Assembly: GCA_024402815.1 (NCBI GenBank)
Contig: JAKSTB010000004.1
Coordinates: 1-42,570, forward strand
Direction: 5' to 3'
Source of the DNA: Alphaproteobacteria bacterium
GTDB lineage: Bacteria; Pseudomonadota; Alphaproteobacteria; Rs-D84
Length of the DNA stretch: 42,570 nt
Made by a program: the position numbers and the translations under genes. The notes beneath the pieces are model-generated. The model was not told where the DNA came from. It ran no database searches and saw only the letters and a list, made by a program, of their open reading frames with translations. Of this stretch, positions 9,453 to 18,033 are shown in pieces. Every line of letters starts with the position of its first letter. Position 1 is the first letter of the stretch.

Positions 9453-9481
9453 TTGCAATCAAAAAAGCATTGTGATAGAAT
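9453..9481 (+). promoter_or_regulatory. Sigma-70-type promoter for gpmI
   Basis: TTGCAA at 9453-9458, a 17-base spacer and TAGAAT at 9476-9481, upstream of GGAG and the ATG at 9515. Confidence 0.5.
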
Positions 9482-9514
9482 TTTCGAACGACAAGATAAA
9501 TAATGGAGAAAATG

Positions 9515-10987
9515 ATGAATAAACCTGTGGTGTTATGTATTTTAGACGGTGTTGGCGTCAGTGAACAAAGGGAACACAATGCTGTGGCATTGGCCAAGAT
9601 GCCCTATTTTAATAAACTGATAAAAAAGTATCCTAACTCTTTATTGCGTGCCAGTGGAACGGCGGTTGGATTGCCTGGAAATTTGATGGGTAATTCAGAG
9701 GGTGGGCATATTTGCATTGGTGCCGGTCGTGTTGTTATGCAATATTTGTTGCGTTTTTCACGTGAAGATTGGAATAAAAACAAACCACTGAATAAATTCA
9801 TAGCCGATGTTAAACGTGATGGCGGTATTGTTCATTTCGCAGGTTTAATGTCCGATGGTCGTGTGCATTCCGACGTTCGTGATGAAATGGTTATTGTAAA
9901 GCATATTTTGGATGCTGGATTACGTGTTTGTATTCATTTTATCGGTGATGGCCGTGATACGCCACCGCGTTCTGCTTTGAAATATGTTCGTTTGATTAAA
10001 CGGACTTTGGCAAAATATTTTGCGGACGGTCGTGTGTTCTTTGGAACGTTGTCTGGTCGTTATTACACAATGGACAGAAACAAAAATATGGATCGTACCG
10101 AATTGGCGTTTAATGCATTGGCACACGCTAAATCTGAATACAGTGCAGATAATATCGAAGATGCCATTAAACAAAATTATGCCAACGATATAACAGACGA
10201 ATTTTTCAAACCTACATTGATAAACGCGGTTCCAATTACCAAAAAAGACGGATTCATTTTTGGAAATTATCGCAGTGATCGCGCCCGTCAAATAGTGCGA
10301 GCTATGTTGGATACTGGTTGTCATATGTTATGTTTTTCTCAATATGGCGAAGGGTTAAATGAAAAATGTCCCGCGATTTTAGAGGATATTTCTGTTAATA
10401 ATACATTGGGTGATGTAATTGCTAAATCTGGATTAACCCAGTTACGTATTGCCGAGACCGAAAAATACAATCATGTAACCTATTTTATGGATGCAGAAAG
10501 AACAATTGATTTTAATGGCGAAGAAAAAGTATTGATTGATTCCCCCGCTGTTGCGACATTTGATATGAAACCTGAAATGTCTGCATATGAAATTACAGAT
10601 GCCCTGATACCACGTTTATCAAAATTTGATGTGGTCATAATGAATTTTGCAAATGGCGATATGGTTGGACATACAGGAAACGAAAAAGCGACAATCAAAG
10701 CTATGCAGGTTTTGGATGAACAATTATCGAAAATTGTGCCAGAGGTTTTAAAACTGGGTGGTCAAATGTTGATTATTGCCGATCATGGTAATGCAGAAAA
10801 AATGTGGGATGATAAAAGCAATTCCCCATGGACTGCACATACAAATAACAAAGTGCGCGCTATTATGGTTTCTGAACCAATGTTCACAAAAATTAAAAAC
10901 GGTGGTTTGGCGGATGTCGCACCAACTATTTTGAAATTGTTGGGTATTAAACAGCCAAAAGATATGACCGGAAAAGCGTTGATATAA
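9515..10987 (+). CDS. gpmI: 2,3-bisphosphoglycerate-independent phosphoglycerate mutase
   Basis: Dimanganese glycolytic enzyme of the alkaline phosphatase superfamily that interconverts 3- and 2-phosphoglycerate. The start is set at 9515 because GGAG (9505-9508) is six bases upstream; an ATG at 9503 would place the Shine-Dalgarno inside the gene. The resulting 490 aa fits the family. Visible motifs: metal ligand in VVLCILDGVGV, phospho-serine site MGNSEGGH with Ser61 (most relatives read NSEVGH), FIGDGRDTPPRSAL, FGTLSGRYYTMDR, YRSDRARQI, and the C-terminal metal motifs FANGDMVGHTGN and IADHGNAEKMWD. It stands as a single gene between its own promoter and a strong terminator. With the phosphofructokinase at 15694 it indicates working glycolysis. 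Confidence 0.96.
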   Translation: MNKPVVLCILDGVGVSEQREHNAVALAKMPYFNKLIKKYPNSLLRASGTAVGLPGNLMGNSEGGHICIGAGRVVMQYLLRFSREDWNKNKPLNKFIADVKRDGGIVHFAGLMSDGRVHSDVRDEMVIVKHILDAGLRVCIHFIGDGRDTPPRSALKYVRLIKRTLAKYFADGRVFFGTLSGRYYTMDRNKNMDRTELAFNALAHAKSEYSADNIEDAIKQNYANDITDEFFKPTLINAVPITKKDGFIFGNYRSDRARQIVRAMLDTGCHMLCFSQYGEGLNEKCPAILEDISVNNTLGDVIAKSGLTQLRIAETEKYNHVTYFMDAERTIDFNGEEKVLIDSPAVATFDMKPEMSAYEITDALIPRLSKFDVVIMNFANGDMVGHTGNEKATIKAMQVLDEQLSKIVPEVLKLGGQMLIIADHGNAEKMWDDKSNSPWTAHTNNKVRAIMVSEPMFTKIKNGGLADVAPTILKLLGIKQPKDMTGKALI

Positions 10988-10991
10988 AACA

Positions 10992-11014
10992 AAACCCGCA
11001 TTTTGCGGGTTTTT
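10992..11014 (+). terminator. Rho-independent terminator, probably bidirectional
   Basis: Stem ACCCGCA-TTT-TGCGGGT at 10994-11010 flanked by an A run and a T run. It lies between the converging gpmI and the unknown gene at 11017. Confidence 0.85.
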
Positions 11015-11016
11015 AA

Positions 11017-11778
11017 TTATCTTTGTGAACTTAATACCAATTCGGTCAACATATTATCGATTGTGATATTTCGCAACACGTTGTATCGGGTGTAATCGTT
11101 GAAAGAAGATACACGTTCAACCAATAATTTATCGCCGGGGCGCGAAAATACCAACAAATTTGATGGTTTTACATCCATTGGTACAAAACCAAATTTAGGA
11201 CTTTCCACCAACATCCATCTGGATGCAGGAATATTTATTTCATTCAAAGAATTAACGCCTGTGACAATAACATCTTCAAAAACGCCCTCGTTGTTGTTTA
11301 CGATATATTCGTACGCTGGGTGTTTTGCACCGGTAGTATGATTATATATCATATTAAACATCAAAAAATGTGATGCTTTGGTGGTTGGGGCTTCGTCCCT
11401 TGGGTCATTGTATTTAAACACAGATACCGTATCGCCACGTTTTACCGGCAATCCTGGGTTACCTGTATCAACATTTGTGAAAAAACAGCCAGAATATTTG
11501 CCAAACAGTGCAATGCGTTTAAATTGTTTAACAGGGTTTATTTGTTTTGAACAAACGACGGTTGCAATGTCTGTTTTGCTTTCGTCATATTGTTCATTTA
11601 ATGGGTTTAAATCGGAATCCCTGAAATCGCCAATTCTGTATTCTTGGTCTGAACATAAATGCAAATGAGTTGTTTTAAAGGTGGATTTATAACAATCTGC
11701 CGCAACAAGAGTGTATAAATATTCCCTTGTTTGGTATATATATTCTTTATCTGCAATAATCCATTTATCGTTTAACAT
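11017..11778 (-). CDS. Hypothetical protein
   Basis: A 253-residue protein of no recognised family. It is soluble, with no signal peptide or membrane segment. It starts MLNDKWIIADKEYIYQTREY, has Cys at about 29, 42 and 76, and is rich in short beta-strand-like stretches (WMLVESPKFGFVPMDV, LLVFSRPGDKLLVERV), suggesting a mostly beta fold. It is encoded 43 bases downstream of tadA on the same strand, so the two may be co-transcribed, but nothing in the sequence ties it to tRNA editing. The reading frame is long and codon use matches the neighbours, so it is probably real. Confidence 0.75.
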   Translation of the reverse strand: MLNDKWIIADKEYIYQTREYLYTLVAADCYKSTFKTTHLHLCSDQEYRIGDFRDSDLNPLNEQYDESKTDIATVVCSKQINPVKQFKRIALFGKYSGCFFTNVDTGNPGLPVKRGDTVSVFKYNDPRDEAPTTKASHFLMFNMIYNHTTGAKHPAYEYIVNNNEGVFEDVIVTGVNSLNEINIPASRWMLVESPKFGFVPMDVKPSNLLVFSRPGDKLLVERVSSFNDYTRYNVLRNITIDNMLTELVLSSQR

Positions 11779-11821
11779 GATTTAAATCTCTGCTTTTTGA
11801 CAAAAAATAGAACAGAAAAGA

Positions 11822-12280
11822 TTATTTGTCAATATATTTCTGGCGACGCAGAGCAAAAAAAGCTCGCAACATTTCCGCAGATTTATCCGCGTATTCAGAC
11901 ATTTGAATAATATTTGGTTTCCACAGGTGTTTATCTGTGTCGAAAATCTTTGAATTTGAAGTGATTCCACCGCCCTTTTCGTCAGTTGCCGCGAAATAAA
12001 TGTTTTTTATCCGGGCAAAAGAAATTGCGGTTGCGCACATACTGCAAGGTTCCAAGGTTATATAGATATCACAATCATCTAAAAATTTTGTCCCCAATTT
12101 TTTGCAGGCACGATTTATAGCGACAATTTCTGCGTGTAGTGTTGGATTTTTCGATTTTTGCACCCTGTTTTCACCACGGGCTATGATTTTTCCATCATGA
12201 ACAATCACGGCGCCAATTGGCACATCATCATGCAAAAAAGCCTTGTTGGCTAAAATAAATGCTTGATTCATAAAATTCAT
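11822..12280 (-). CDS. tadA: tRNA-specific adenosine deaminase TadA
   Basis: Zinc-dependent deaminase that converts A34 to inosine in tRNA-Arg(ACG). The 152 residues carry the full CDA signature: HAE with zinc ligand His49 and proton-shuttle Glu51, and PCSMC with ligands Cys79 and Cys82. Other family landmarks are DDVPIGAVIVHDGKIIARG, the conserved asparagine in ENR, and the C-terminal helix. A second in-frame ATG (MNQAFILANKA, start at 12271) is an equally good candidate start. It is divergent from rsmD with only 17-26 bases between the two starts. Confidence 0.93.
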   Translation of the reverse strand: MNFMNQAFILANKAFLHDDVPIGAVIVHDGKIIARGENRVQKSKNPTLHAEIVAINRACKKLGTKFLDDCDIYITLEPCSMCATAISFARIKNIYFAATDEKGGGITSNSKIFDTDKHLWKPNIIQMSEYADKSAEMLRAFFALRRQKYIDK

Positions 12281-12297
12281 GCTTTACACTTTATAAC

Positions 12298-12849
12298 ATG
12301 AAATCAAATTTGCAAATCATTTCTGGAAAATATCGTGGTAAAAAGTTAGTTTTGCCGGATATGGCGCGCCCTACGCAAAATATGGCGCGTGGTGCGTTAT
12401 TTAATATGTTATTGGAAATACTTGATTTTTCTAAGCCGTTGAAGGTTTGGGATGTGTTTGCTGGATCGGGTGCGTTTGGTTTGGAAAGTATATCGCGATA
12501 TAATGGTGCCCAGGTTGTTTTTACTGATAATACAGATTCTTCCGTCCAAACAATCAAGAAAAATTTAATGTCCATAAATGAAAATGCGGTAATCGAAAAA
12601 ACAGATGCTGTTTCGTGCATCGGCAAATTTGGCAAAGATGCAGATTTAATTTTCATAGACCCGCCCTATGCCGAATTTGAATTGGGAATGTTTTTTGTTA
12701 AAAAGATTACAAATATCGCAAAACCAGGCGCGATTTTAATTTGGGAATTTGAAAACAATCAAAATATGCCTAAAATAAATGACAAATGGGAATTATTGAA
12801 AGATAAAAACTATGGACGTGCCAGATTTTTGATTTTAAGAAAACAATAA
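12298..12849 (+). CDS. rsmD: 16S rRNA (guanine(966)-N2)-methyltransferase RsmD
   Basis: Methylates G966 of 16S rRNA. The 183 residues are full length. They show the family start IISGKYRGKKLVLP, RPTQNMARGALFNML, SAM motif I VWDVFAGSGAFGLES at 50-63, and the amino-methyltransferase catalytic motif DPPY at 121-124. The ATG at 12298 places IISGKYRG at the expected distance from the N-terminus. It is divergent from tadA with almost no intergenic space and no obvious Shine-Dalgarno. It ends 43 bases before the first recognisable element of the rplY promoter region. Confidence 0.93.
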   Translation: MKSNLQIISGKYRGKKLVLPDMARPTQNMARGALFNMLLEILDFSKPLKVWDVFAGSGAFGLESISRYNGAQVVFTDNTDSSVQTIKKNLMSINENAVIEKTDAVSCIGKFGKDADLIFIDPPYAEFELGMFFVKKITNIAKPGAILIWEFENNQNMPKINDKWELLKDKNYGRARFLILRKQ

Positions 12850-12857
12850 GAAAATAC

Positions 12858-12886
12858 TTGATTTTTTATAGATTTTAGTAAATAAT
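12858..12886 (+). promoter_or_regulatory. Sigma-70-type promoter for rplY
   Basis: TTGATT at 12858-12863, a 17-base spacer and AATAAT at 12881-12886. Transcription would begin near 12893, just before the leader hairpin at 12897-12916. Confidence 0.5.
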
Positions 12887-12896
12887 ATCGCCCAGC

Positions 12897-12916
12897 GCGA
12901 CACCCTTGGAGGTCGC
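12897..12916 (+). promoter_or_regulatory. Hairpin in the rplY leader
   Basis: GCGAC (12897-12901) can pair with GTCGC (12912-12916) around a 10-base loop, close to the predicted 5' end of the rplY mRNA. It is GC-rich against an AT-rich background and contains CCCTTGGAGG. It could be an autoregulatory site or an mRNA stabiliser; this rests only on position and pairing. Confidence 0.35.
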
Positions 12917-12938
12917 ATAAAACAAAAAAGGATATAAA

Positions 12939-13559
12939 ATGGCTATTAAATTAAACGCTGAAATTCGCAAAGTTGCTGGCAAGGGGGCCGCACGTGCAGT
13001 TCGCAATCGCAAGAACATCCCTGCAGTTATCTATGGCGAAAAGAAAGAACCTGTGTCCATCGAATTGAACGGACATGAATTTGAAATGTTGTTGGGACAA
13101 TCTTCTTTGCGAACAAAATTGTTTGAAATTTCTGTTTCAGGCAACAAAGAAGATGCTATGTTGATGGATATTCAATATCATCCAGTTTCCGACAAAGTTG
13201 TTCACGTTGATTTCAAACGTATCAATGTTAAAGAACCTGTTCATGTTGTGGTTCCTGTAGAAGTTATCAATACTGAAATTTCCAAAGGTATCAAATTGGG
13301 CGGTGTTTTGAACTTTGCTGTGCGTAAGGTTGCGTTACGTGGTTTGGTTGATGATATGCCTGAAAAAATCACTATTGATTTGGCAGATGTTAATATTGGC
13401 GATACAATCCATGGTTCTGATTTGGTTTTACCAAAAGGAATTACTTTGGGATTGCACATGGCAGATTTGGCATTCGCAACAATCGGTGGTAAAATGCCAG
13501 AAGAAGCAGATAACAAAGCCGCTGCTGCCCAAGCTGCTGCCGCTCCTGCAAAGAAATAA
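12939..13559 (+). CDS. rplY: 50S ribosomal protein L25 (CTC-type)
   Basis: 5S rRNA-binding ribosomal protein of the long two-domain CTC form. The 206 residues comprise an N-terminal L25 domain at about 1-92 (RKVAGKGAARAVRNRKNIPAVIYG, DAMLMDIQYHPVSDKVVHVDF) and a C-terminal TL5/CTC beta domain (VPVEVINTEISKGIKLGGVL, VDDMPEKITIDLADVNIGDTI). An Ala/Lys tail follows. AAGGAT precedes the ATG. It is monocistronic, with its own promoter and terminator. Confidence 0.95.
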   Translation: MAIKLNAEIRKVAGKGAARAVRNRKNIPAVIYGEKKEPVSIELNGHEFEMLLGQSSLRTKLFEISVSGNKEDAMLMDIQYHPVSDKVVHVDFKRINVKEPVHVVVPVEVINTEISKGIKLGGVLNFAVRKVALRGLVDDMPEKITIDLADVNIGDTIHGSDLVLPKGITLGLHMADLAFATIGGKMPEEADNKAAAAQAAAAPAKK

Positions 13560-13585
13560 TTTGTACATTGTACAAGAATTTAAGA

Positions 13586-13612
13586 AAACCGCCCTGTTGG
13601 GTGGTTTTTCTT
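13586..13612 (+). terminator. Rho-independent terminator after rplY
   Basis: Stem AAACCGCCC-TGTT-GGGTGGTTT at 13586-13607 (one G-T pair), followed by a T-rich run. Confidence 0.8.
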
Positions 13613-13634
13613 ATTCATATTTTTTTAAATTTGA

Positions 13635-13665
13635 CCCCTTGAAATTGGTTTCATAATAACTATAT
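13635..13665 (+). promoter_or_regulatory. Heat-shock (RpoH-type) promoter candidate for dnaK
   Basis: CCCCTTGAAA at 13635-13644 matches the sigma-32 -35 consensus closely. CTATAT at 13660-13665 after a 15-base spacer is a weaker -10. A partial sigma-70 promoter (TTGACC at 13631, CATAAT at 13652) overlaps. AAGGAG and the dnaK ATG follow. Confidence 0.45.
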
Positions 13666-13709
13666 CAATCGCAAGCAAATTAAAATAACATTTTTTAAGG
13701 AGTAAAAAA

Positions 13710-15605
13710 ATGGCAAAAGTATTAGGTATTGATTTGGGTACAACAAATTCCGCTATGGCTTTCATGGACGGAACTGATCCAAAAATTATCGAAAATTCAG
13801 AGGGACAACGTACAACACCGTCTGTGGTTGCTTTGACAAACACTGGTGAACAATTGGTTGGTATTACCGCCAAGAACCAAGCGGTTACAAATCCTGAAAA
13901 TACAATCTATGAAATTAAACGTTTAATGGGTTTGCGTTTTGACAGTGAAGCAGTCAAAGAAATTCAAAAACGCGTTCCTTATAAAATTGTAGCGGGCGAC
14001 AATGGTGATGCTTGGGTTGAAATGGACGGCAAAAAATATGCCTCATCCCAGATTTCTGCTATGATTTTGTCTAAATTGAAAAAAGATGCCGAAAGTTATT
14101 TGGGCGAAACAATTACAGATGCAGTTATTACAGTTCCTGCTTACTTTAATGATTCTCAACGTCAGGCAACAAAAGACGCTGGTCGTATTGCAGGTTTAAA
14201 TGTATTGCGTATTGTTAACGAACCAACCGCTGCGGCATTGGCCTATGGTTTGGATAAAGACAAAGACGGCACTATCGCGGTTTACGATTTAGGTGGTGGA
14301 ACATTCGATGTGTCCATTTTGGAAATCGTTGACGGTGTATTCGAAGTGAAATCTACAAACGGTGATACAGCATTGGGTGGATCTGATTTTGATGCTCGCG
14401 TTTTGAAATATTTAATTGAAGAATTCAAAGGCCAAACAGGTATTGATTTGTCCAATGATAAATTGGCTTTGCAACGTTTGAAAGAAGCTGCAGAAAAGGC
14501 AAAAATCGAATTGTCATCCAAGACAACAACTGAAATCAACCTGCCTTTCTTGACTGCTGATGCAACTGGTCCGAAACATTTCAATACAACTTTGACACGT
14601 GCAAAATTGGAATCTTTGGTTGCAGATTTGATTGAAAAGACAATTGAACCTTGCAAGAAAGCTTTGAAAGATGCAGGGCTGACAACATCACAAATTAACG
14701 AAGTTATTTTGGTCGGTGGTCAAACACGTATGCCAAAGGTTGCAGAAACAGTGAAAGAATTCTTTGGTCGCGAACCACACAAAGGTGTTAACCCAGATGA
14801 AGTCGTTGCATTGGGCGCAGCCATCCAAGGTGGTGTTTTAAAAGGCGAAGTCAAAGATGTTTTGTTGTTGGATGTTACCCCATTGTCTTTGGGTATCGAA
14901 ACATTGGGCGGTGTGTTCACACGTTTGATTGACAGAAACACAACAATTCCAACCAAGAAATCTCAAATCTTCAGTACAGCCGAAGATAATCAATCTGCTG
15001 TTACAATTCGTGTATTCCAGGGTGAACGTGATATGGCTGCAGATAACAAATTGTTGGGGCAATTTAATTTGGAAGGTATTGCACCTGCCCCACGCGGAAT
15101 GCCTCAAATCGAAGTTTCTTTTGATATTGAAGCGAACGGTATCGTTCATGTATCTGCAAAAGATAAAGGTACCGGCAAAGAACAGGCTATTTCTATTAAA
15201 TCTGATGGTGGGCTGTCGGAAGACGAAATCAAACGTATGGTTGATGAAGCTGCTGCAAATGCAGAATCAGATAAAAAGAAGAAAGAATTGGCTGAAGCTA
15301 AAAATACAGCCGAAACTGCTGTGTTCAGTATTGAAAAATCTTTGAAAGAACATGGAGATAAAATCAGTGCTGAAGACAAAAAAGCAATCGAAGATGCAAA
15401 ACAAGCATTAAGCGATGAATTAGCAAAAGCCGATGCTACCGCTGAATCTTTGAAAGAAAAGACAGATGCTTTGACTGAAAAAGCCATGAAATTGGGCGAA
15501 GCGGTCTATAAAGCACAACAGGAAGCACAACAATCTGGCACACCAAACGAAGAAAATAAATCTGACGCAAATGGTGCAACAGATGCTGATTTTTCTGAAA
15601 AATAA
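13710..15605 (+). CDS. dnaK: Chaperone DnaK (Hsp70)
   Basis: ATP-dependent chaperone, 631 aa, full length. The ATPase domain (about 1-380) opens with [18 protein letters not shown] and has the expected signatures [38 protein letters not shown] and [14 protein letters not shown]. The linker [19 protein letters not shown] lies near 385-403, then the beta substrate-binding domain and the helical lid. The C-terminus is Gln/Asn-rich and ends in DADFSEK. A canonical AAGGAG precedes the ATG. dnaJ and grpE, its usual partners, are not adjacent; a terminator follows directly, so the gene is monocistronic, probably with heat-shock control. Confidence 0.98.
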   Translation: MAKVLGIDLGTTNSAMAFMDGTDPKIIENSEGQRTTPSVVALTNTGEQLVGITAKNQAVTNPENTIYEIKRLMGLRFDSEAVKEIQKRVPYKIVAGDNGDAWVEMDGKKYASSQISAMILSKLKKDAESYLGETITDAVITVPAYFNDSQRQATKDAGRIAGLNVLRIVNEPTAAALAYGLDKDKDGTIAVYDLGGGTFDVSILEIVDGVFEVKSTNGDTALGGSDFDARVLKYLIEEFKGQTGIDLSNDKLALQRLKEAAEKAKIELSSKTTTEINLPFLTADATGPKHFNTTLTRAKLESLVADLIEKTIEPCKKALKDAGLTTSQINEVILVGGQTRMPKVAETVKEFFGREPHKGVNPDEVVALGAAIQGGVLKGEVKDVLLLDVTPLSLGIETLGGVFTRLIDRNTTIPTKKSQIFSTAEDNQSAVTIRVFQGERDMAADNKLLGQFNLEGIAPAPRGMPQIEVSFDIEANGIVHVSAKDKGTGKEQAISIKSDGGLSEDEIKRMVDEAAANAESDKKKKELAEAKNTAETAVFSIEKSLKEHGDKISAEDKKAIEDAKQALSDELAKADATAESLKEKTDALTEKAMKLGEAVYKAQQEAQQSGTPNEENKSDANGATDADFSEK

Positions 15606-15627
15606 TCGTTTCAGTTGATTTCAAACA

Positions 15628-15651
15628 AACCGGTCGCAAGGCCGGTTTTTT
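15628..15651 (+). terminator. Rho-independent terminator after dnaK
   Basis: Stem AACCGG paired with CCGGTT (15628-15647, loop TCGCAAGG) followed by a T run. Confidence 0.8.
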
Positions 15652-15669
15652 GTTCTGCAAACGTAATAC

Positions 15670-15690
15670 CCCGGGGCTTGCCCCGTGGGT
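15670..15690. repeat. Isolated GC-rich hairpin
   Basis: CGGGG-CTTG-CCCCG at 15672-15685 within a very GC-rich patch in AT-rich surroundings, between dnaK and the convergent pfk. There is no T run on either side, so it is not a standard terminator. It resembles dispersed REP-type palindromes, but only one copy is in the window. Confidence 0.45.
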
Positions 15691-15693
15691 GAT

Positions 15694-16782
15694 TTATTTC
15701 TTTTTTTCACCAATGTAAATTCCCATATCTGTGGCAATACGTAACAGTGGATTATCGGGTTCTACATATGCGTTTGATGTTATGGCACCAAGAATTTTTG
15801 GGTCTTTTTCTGGTTTACCGCTGTGGAAAAAGTCATCCAAAGAAATGGTTTTGAAATCATCATTTTCGAATGTTGTCATGACATATGTTTCATTATTTTC
15901 AATTGCATGTAATGCACAATCTGCGAATCCTGCTGCTAAAATTCTGTCGGATGCCAATGTGTCCCCCGCCCTTTGAATATGTTCAGGAAAAGCGGTTCTA
16001 TTGGCAATTCCAGCGGCGGTTAATTTACGCGAAACCATATCGGCTGGTTTGCCAGAATGACCGCGGATAGAGATTCCTTCGGATACCATAATAATACCGT
16101 AATCGCGTTTAGATTGTTTGATGTGTTTAACCAAATTATCCACATCAAATTTGATTTCTGGAATTAAAATAGCATCTGCGGCAATTGCTACACCTGCGTG
16201 CAATGCTAATTGACCACATTCGCGGCCCATTGTTTGAACGACGAACCAACGATGATGGCTGCGCGCGGTCAGCAATAATTGATCGCAATATTCGGTTAAT
16301 TGTTGGACTGCGGTATCAAAACCGATTGTGCGTTCTGTGTTTGGAACGTCCATATCAATTGTTTTTGGAATACATACCAATGATAAACCGCTGTAAATTT
16401 CTGGGTACAGGTGTGCCAAAGATAAACTGCCGTTGCCACCAATTAAAACCATGGCATCTAATTCCAATTCACGTATAGATTTTTGTAATCTTTTGTTAAA
16501 AGTACCCAATTTTCCGGCACGTGCAGATGATTCAAAATTAGTATTACCCGCGTTTCCGTTTGATAAAATACTGCCCGCCAAATGTGACGAAGCAAATTGA
16601 AATGTTTCGTGTGATAAATCAACTGTAATTGGTGGATTTTGATATAATCCGTCGGTGCCGTCTTTGATGCCGATGACGTTCCATTTTCTTTGCACACATC
16701 CGTCAACCACACGTTGAATAACAGTGTTTAATCCGGAACAATCGCCACCTGTGGTCATAATACCTATTTTCTTTGAACGCAA
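15694..16782 (-). CDS. pfkA: 6-phosphofructokinase with altered GGDGS motif
   Basis: Phosphorylates fructose-6-phosphate in glycolysis. The start is TTG at 16782: AGGAG lies six bases upstream, and the next ATG falls inside the phosphate-binding motif. The 362 residues show GIMTTGGDCSGLN (8-19), GGNGS (115-119), PKTIDMD (139-145, catalytic Asp143), MGRECG (185-190), SEGI with Glu235, and HIQRAG (268-273). Lys140 is the residue associated with PPi-type and group III enzymes. Gly118, in place of the Asp typical of PPi enzymes, argues for ATP as phosphoryl donor. Odd: GGNGS replaces GGDGS, so the Asp that helps bind Mg in E. coli (Asp103) is Asn117. Donor specificity cannot be settled by eye. 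It is divergent from the LysM protein gene. Confidence 0.88.
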   Translation of the reverse strand: MRSKKIGIMTTGGDCSGLNTVIQRVVDGCVQRKWNVIGIKDGTDGLYQNPPITVDLSHETFQFASSHLAGSILSNGNAGNTNFESSARAGKLGTFNKRLQKSIRELELDAMVLIGGNGSLSLAHLYPEIYSGLSLVCIPKTIDMDVPNTERTIGFDTAVQQLTEYCDQLLLTARSHHRWFVVQTMGRECGQLALHAGVAIAADAILIPEIKFDVDNLVKHIKQSKRDYGIIMVSEGISIRGHSGKPADMVSRKLTAAGIANRTAFPEHIQRAGDTLASDRILAAGFADCALHAIENNETYVMTTFENDDFKTISLDDFFHSGKPEKDPKILGAITSNAYVEPDNPLLRIATDMGIYIGEKKK

Positions 16783-16829
16783 TTTAATCTCCTGTGTTTT
16801 TTTATAGTCATTATTATATCACAAAAAAC

Positions 16830-16865
16830 TTGACAAATAAATATTATTTGTAATAATTTTGTCAA
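16830..16865. promoter_or_regulatory. Divergent promoter with nested operator-like dyads
   Basis: Plus strand: TTGACA (16830-16835), 16-base spacer, AATAAT (16852-16857), reading towards the LysM gene. Minus strand: TTGACA (16865-16860), 16-base spacer, TATTTA (16843-16838), reading towards pfk. Between them is a perfect 8-base inverted repeat ACAAATAA-ATA-TTATTTGT at 16833-16851, nested in an outer TTGACAAA/TTTGTCAA repeat. A protein bound here could control both genes. Confidence 0.55.
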
Positions 16866-16887
16866 ACAACAAATTAAGGGAAAAGAC

Positions 16888-18021
16888 ATGACAAAAAAAC
16901 AAACAACAAAACGTTCAACAGACGAAATGATAAATGGCGCTGTGGATCGCCAACAATCTTGGTTAAGCAATCGCCGTGCTTTTACACGTGCTTTCTTGCG
17001 CAGATTTAATGTTTTTAACAAACATGAAAATGAACAAAAACAGGAAAAACAAAAAGCTGTAGCCGAATCCCACAGAACAAACAAATCAGTGTTGGCTGAA
17101 TATTGGTTCCCTATTATGTGTGCGTGTTTTGTTGTCGCAATCGCAGTTTTTGTTATGTTGTTCAAAATCAATACACCTGTGAAAGTGATTGTTCCAAATA
17201 TTCCAGAACCAATCATTAAACCTGTGGAAAAAACAGAACCTGTTGCTGTTGATAATCCAACCTTTGATTTAGTCAGAATTGATAAAATGGGCAATATTGT
17301 TGTTGCTGGTCGCACACAAAGCGAAACAAATGTATCTATTTTGATAAACAAGAAAGTTGTTGCCACAGAACACACAAATGCCAAAGGTGAATTTGTTTAT
17401 TCCCCTGCTTCTAAATTAAAACCAGGTAATTATGTGGTTTCTTTGATTGATACCGACAAAGATGTAAAATCTAAAGATTCTGTGTTTTTATATGTTCCTG
17501 AAAATGATTATTCAAAATCTGTTTCTTTGTTGATGGCAGAAGACGGAAATAAAATTTTGCAGGCCCCGGAAGGCGCAGCCAAAGATTTAACTGTTTCTAA
17601 AATTGATTATTTAAGCAATGGTCGTATCGTTGTCACAGGCCGAGCAATTCCAAGATTGCGTGTATCTTTGACTTTAAATGATAAATATATTGGTTCTGCA
17701 CGTGTTTCTGATTACAGAAATTTTGGATTTGGTGCTGATGTTAAAAAATTGCAATCCGGTAAAGAATACAAAATCAATATCCGTTTGCATGATGACGAAG
17801 GCAAAACTATCGAAAACATCGAACACAAATTTATCATGCCAGAAATGACCGGATGTGATGATACTTTTTATACTGTTCGTCGTGGCGACAGTTTGTGGGT
17901 GATATCTCGTAATTTCTTGCGCAAAGGTGTTTTGTTTTCAGTGATTGCTGATTGTAATGATATCAAAAATCCAGATTTGATTTTTCCAAAACAGGTTTTA
18001 CAAATACCTGTAACTGACTAA
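16888..18021 (+). CDS. Membrane-anchored LysM-domain protein
   Basis: A 377-residue single-pass inner-membrane protein. Residues 1-70 are basic and cytoplasmic, a transmembrane helix spans about 73-92 (WFPIMCACFVVAIAVFVMLF), and the rest is periplasmic. Two Ig-like beta repeats follow: one near 124-205 (FDLVRIDKMGNIVVAGRT, then GNYVVSLIDTD), the second near 230-310 (KIDYLSNGRIVVTGRA). A C-terminal LysM peptidoglycan-binding domain lies at about 328-375 (YTVRRGDSLWVISRNFL to LIFPKQVLQIP). This is the layout of alphaproteobacterial LysM proteins thought to tether the membrane to peptidoglycan. AAGGGAAAAG precedes the start. A small basic protein follows in the same operon. Confidence 0.88.
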   Translation: MTKKQTTKRSTDEMINGAVDRQQSWLSNRRAFTRAFLRRFNVFNKHENEQKQEKQKAVAESHRTNKSVLAEYWFPIMCACFVVAIAVFVMLFKINTPVKVIVPNIPEPIIKPVEKTEPVAVDNPTFDLVRIDKMGNIVVAGRTQSETNVSILINKKVVATEHTNAKGEFVYSPASKLKPGNYVVSLIDTDKDVKSKDSVFLYVPENDYSKSVSLLMAEDGNKILQAPEGAAKDLTVSKIDYLSNGRIVVTGRAIPRLRVSLTLNDKYIGSARVSDYRNFGFGADVKKLQSGKEYKINIRLHDDEGKTIENIEHKFIMPEMTGCDDTFYTVRRGDSLWVISRNFLRKGVLFSVIADCNDIKNPDLIFPKQVLQIPVTD

Positions 18022-18033
18022 AAGGCATTGCCT

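Noticed and set aside
13561-13575. Perfect palindrome TTGTACA-T-TGTACAA as an operator for dnaK
   Set aside because: It sits right after the rplY stop and before the terminator, about 60 bases from the dnaK promoter elements; more likely part of the rplY 3' end.
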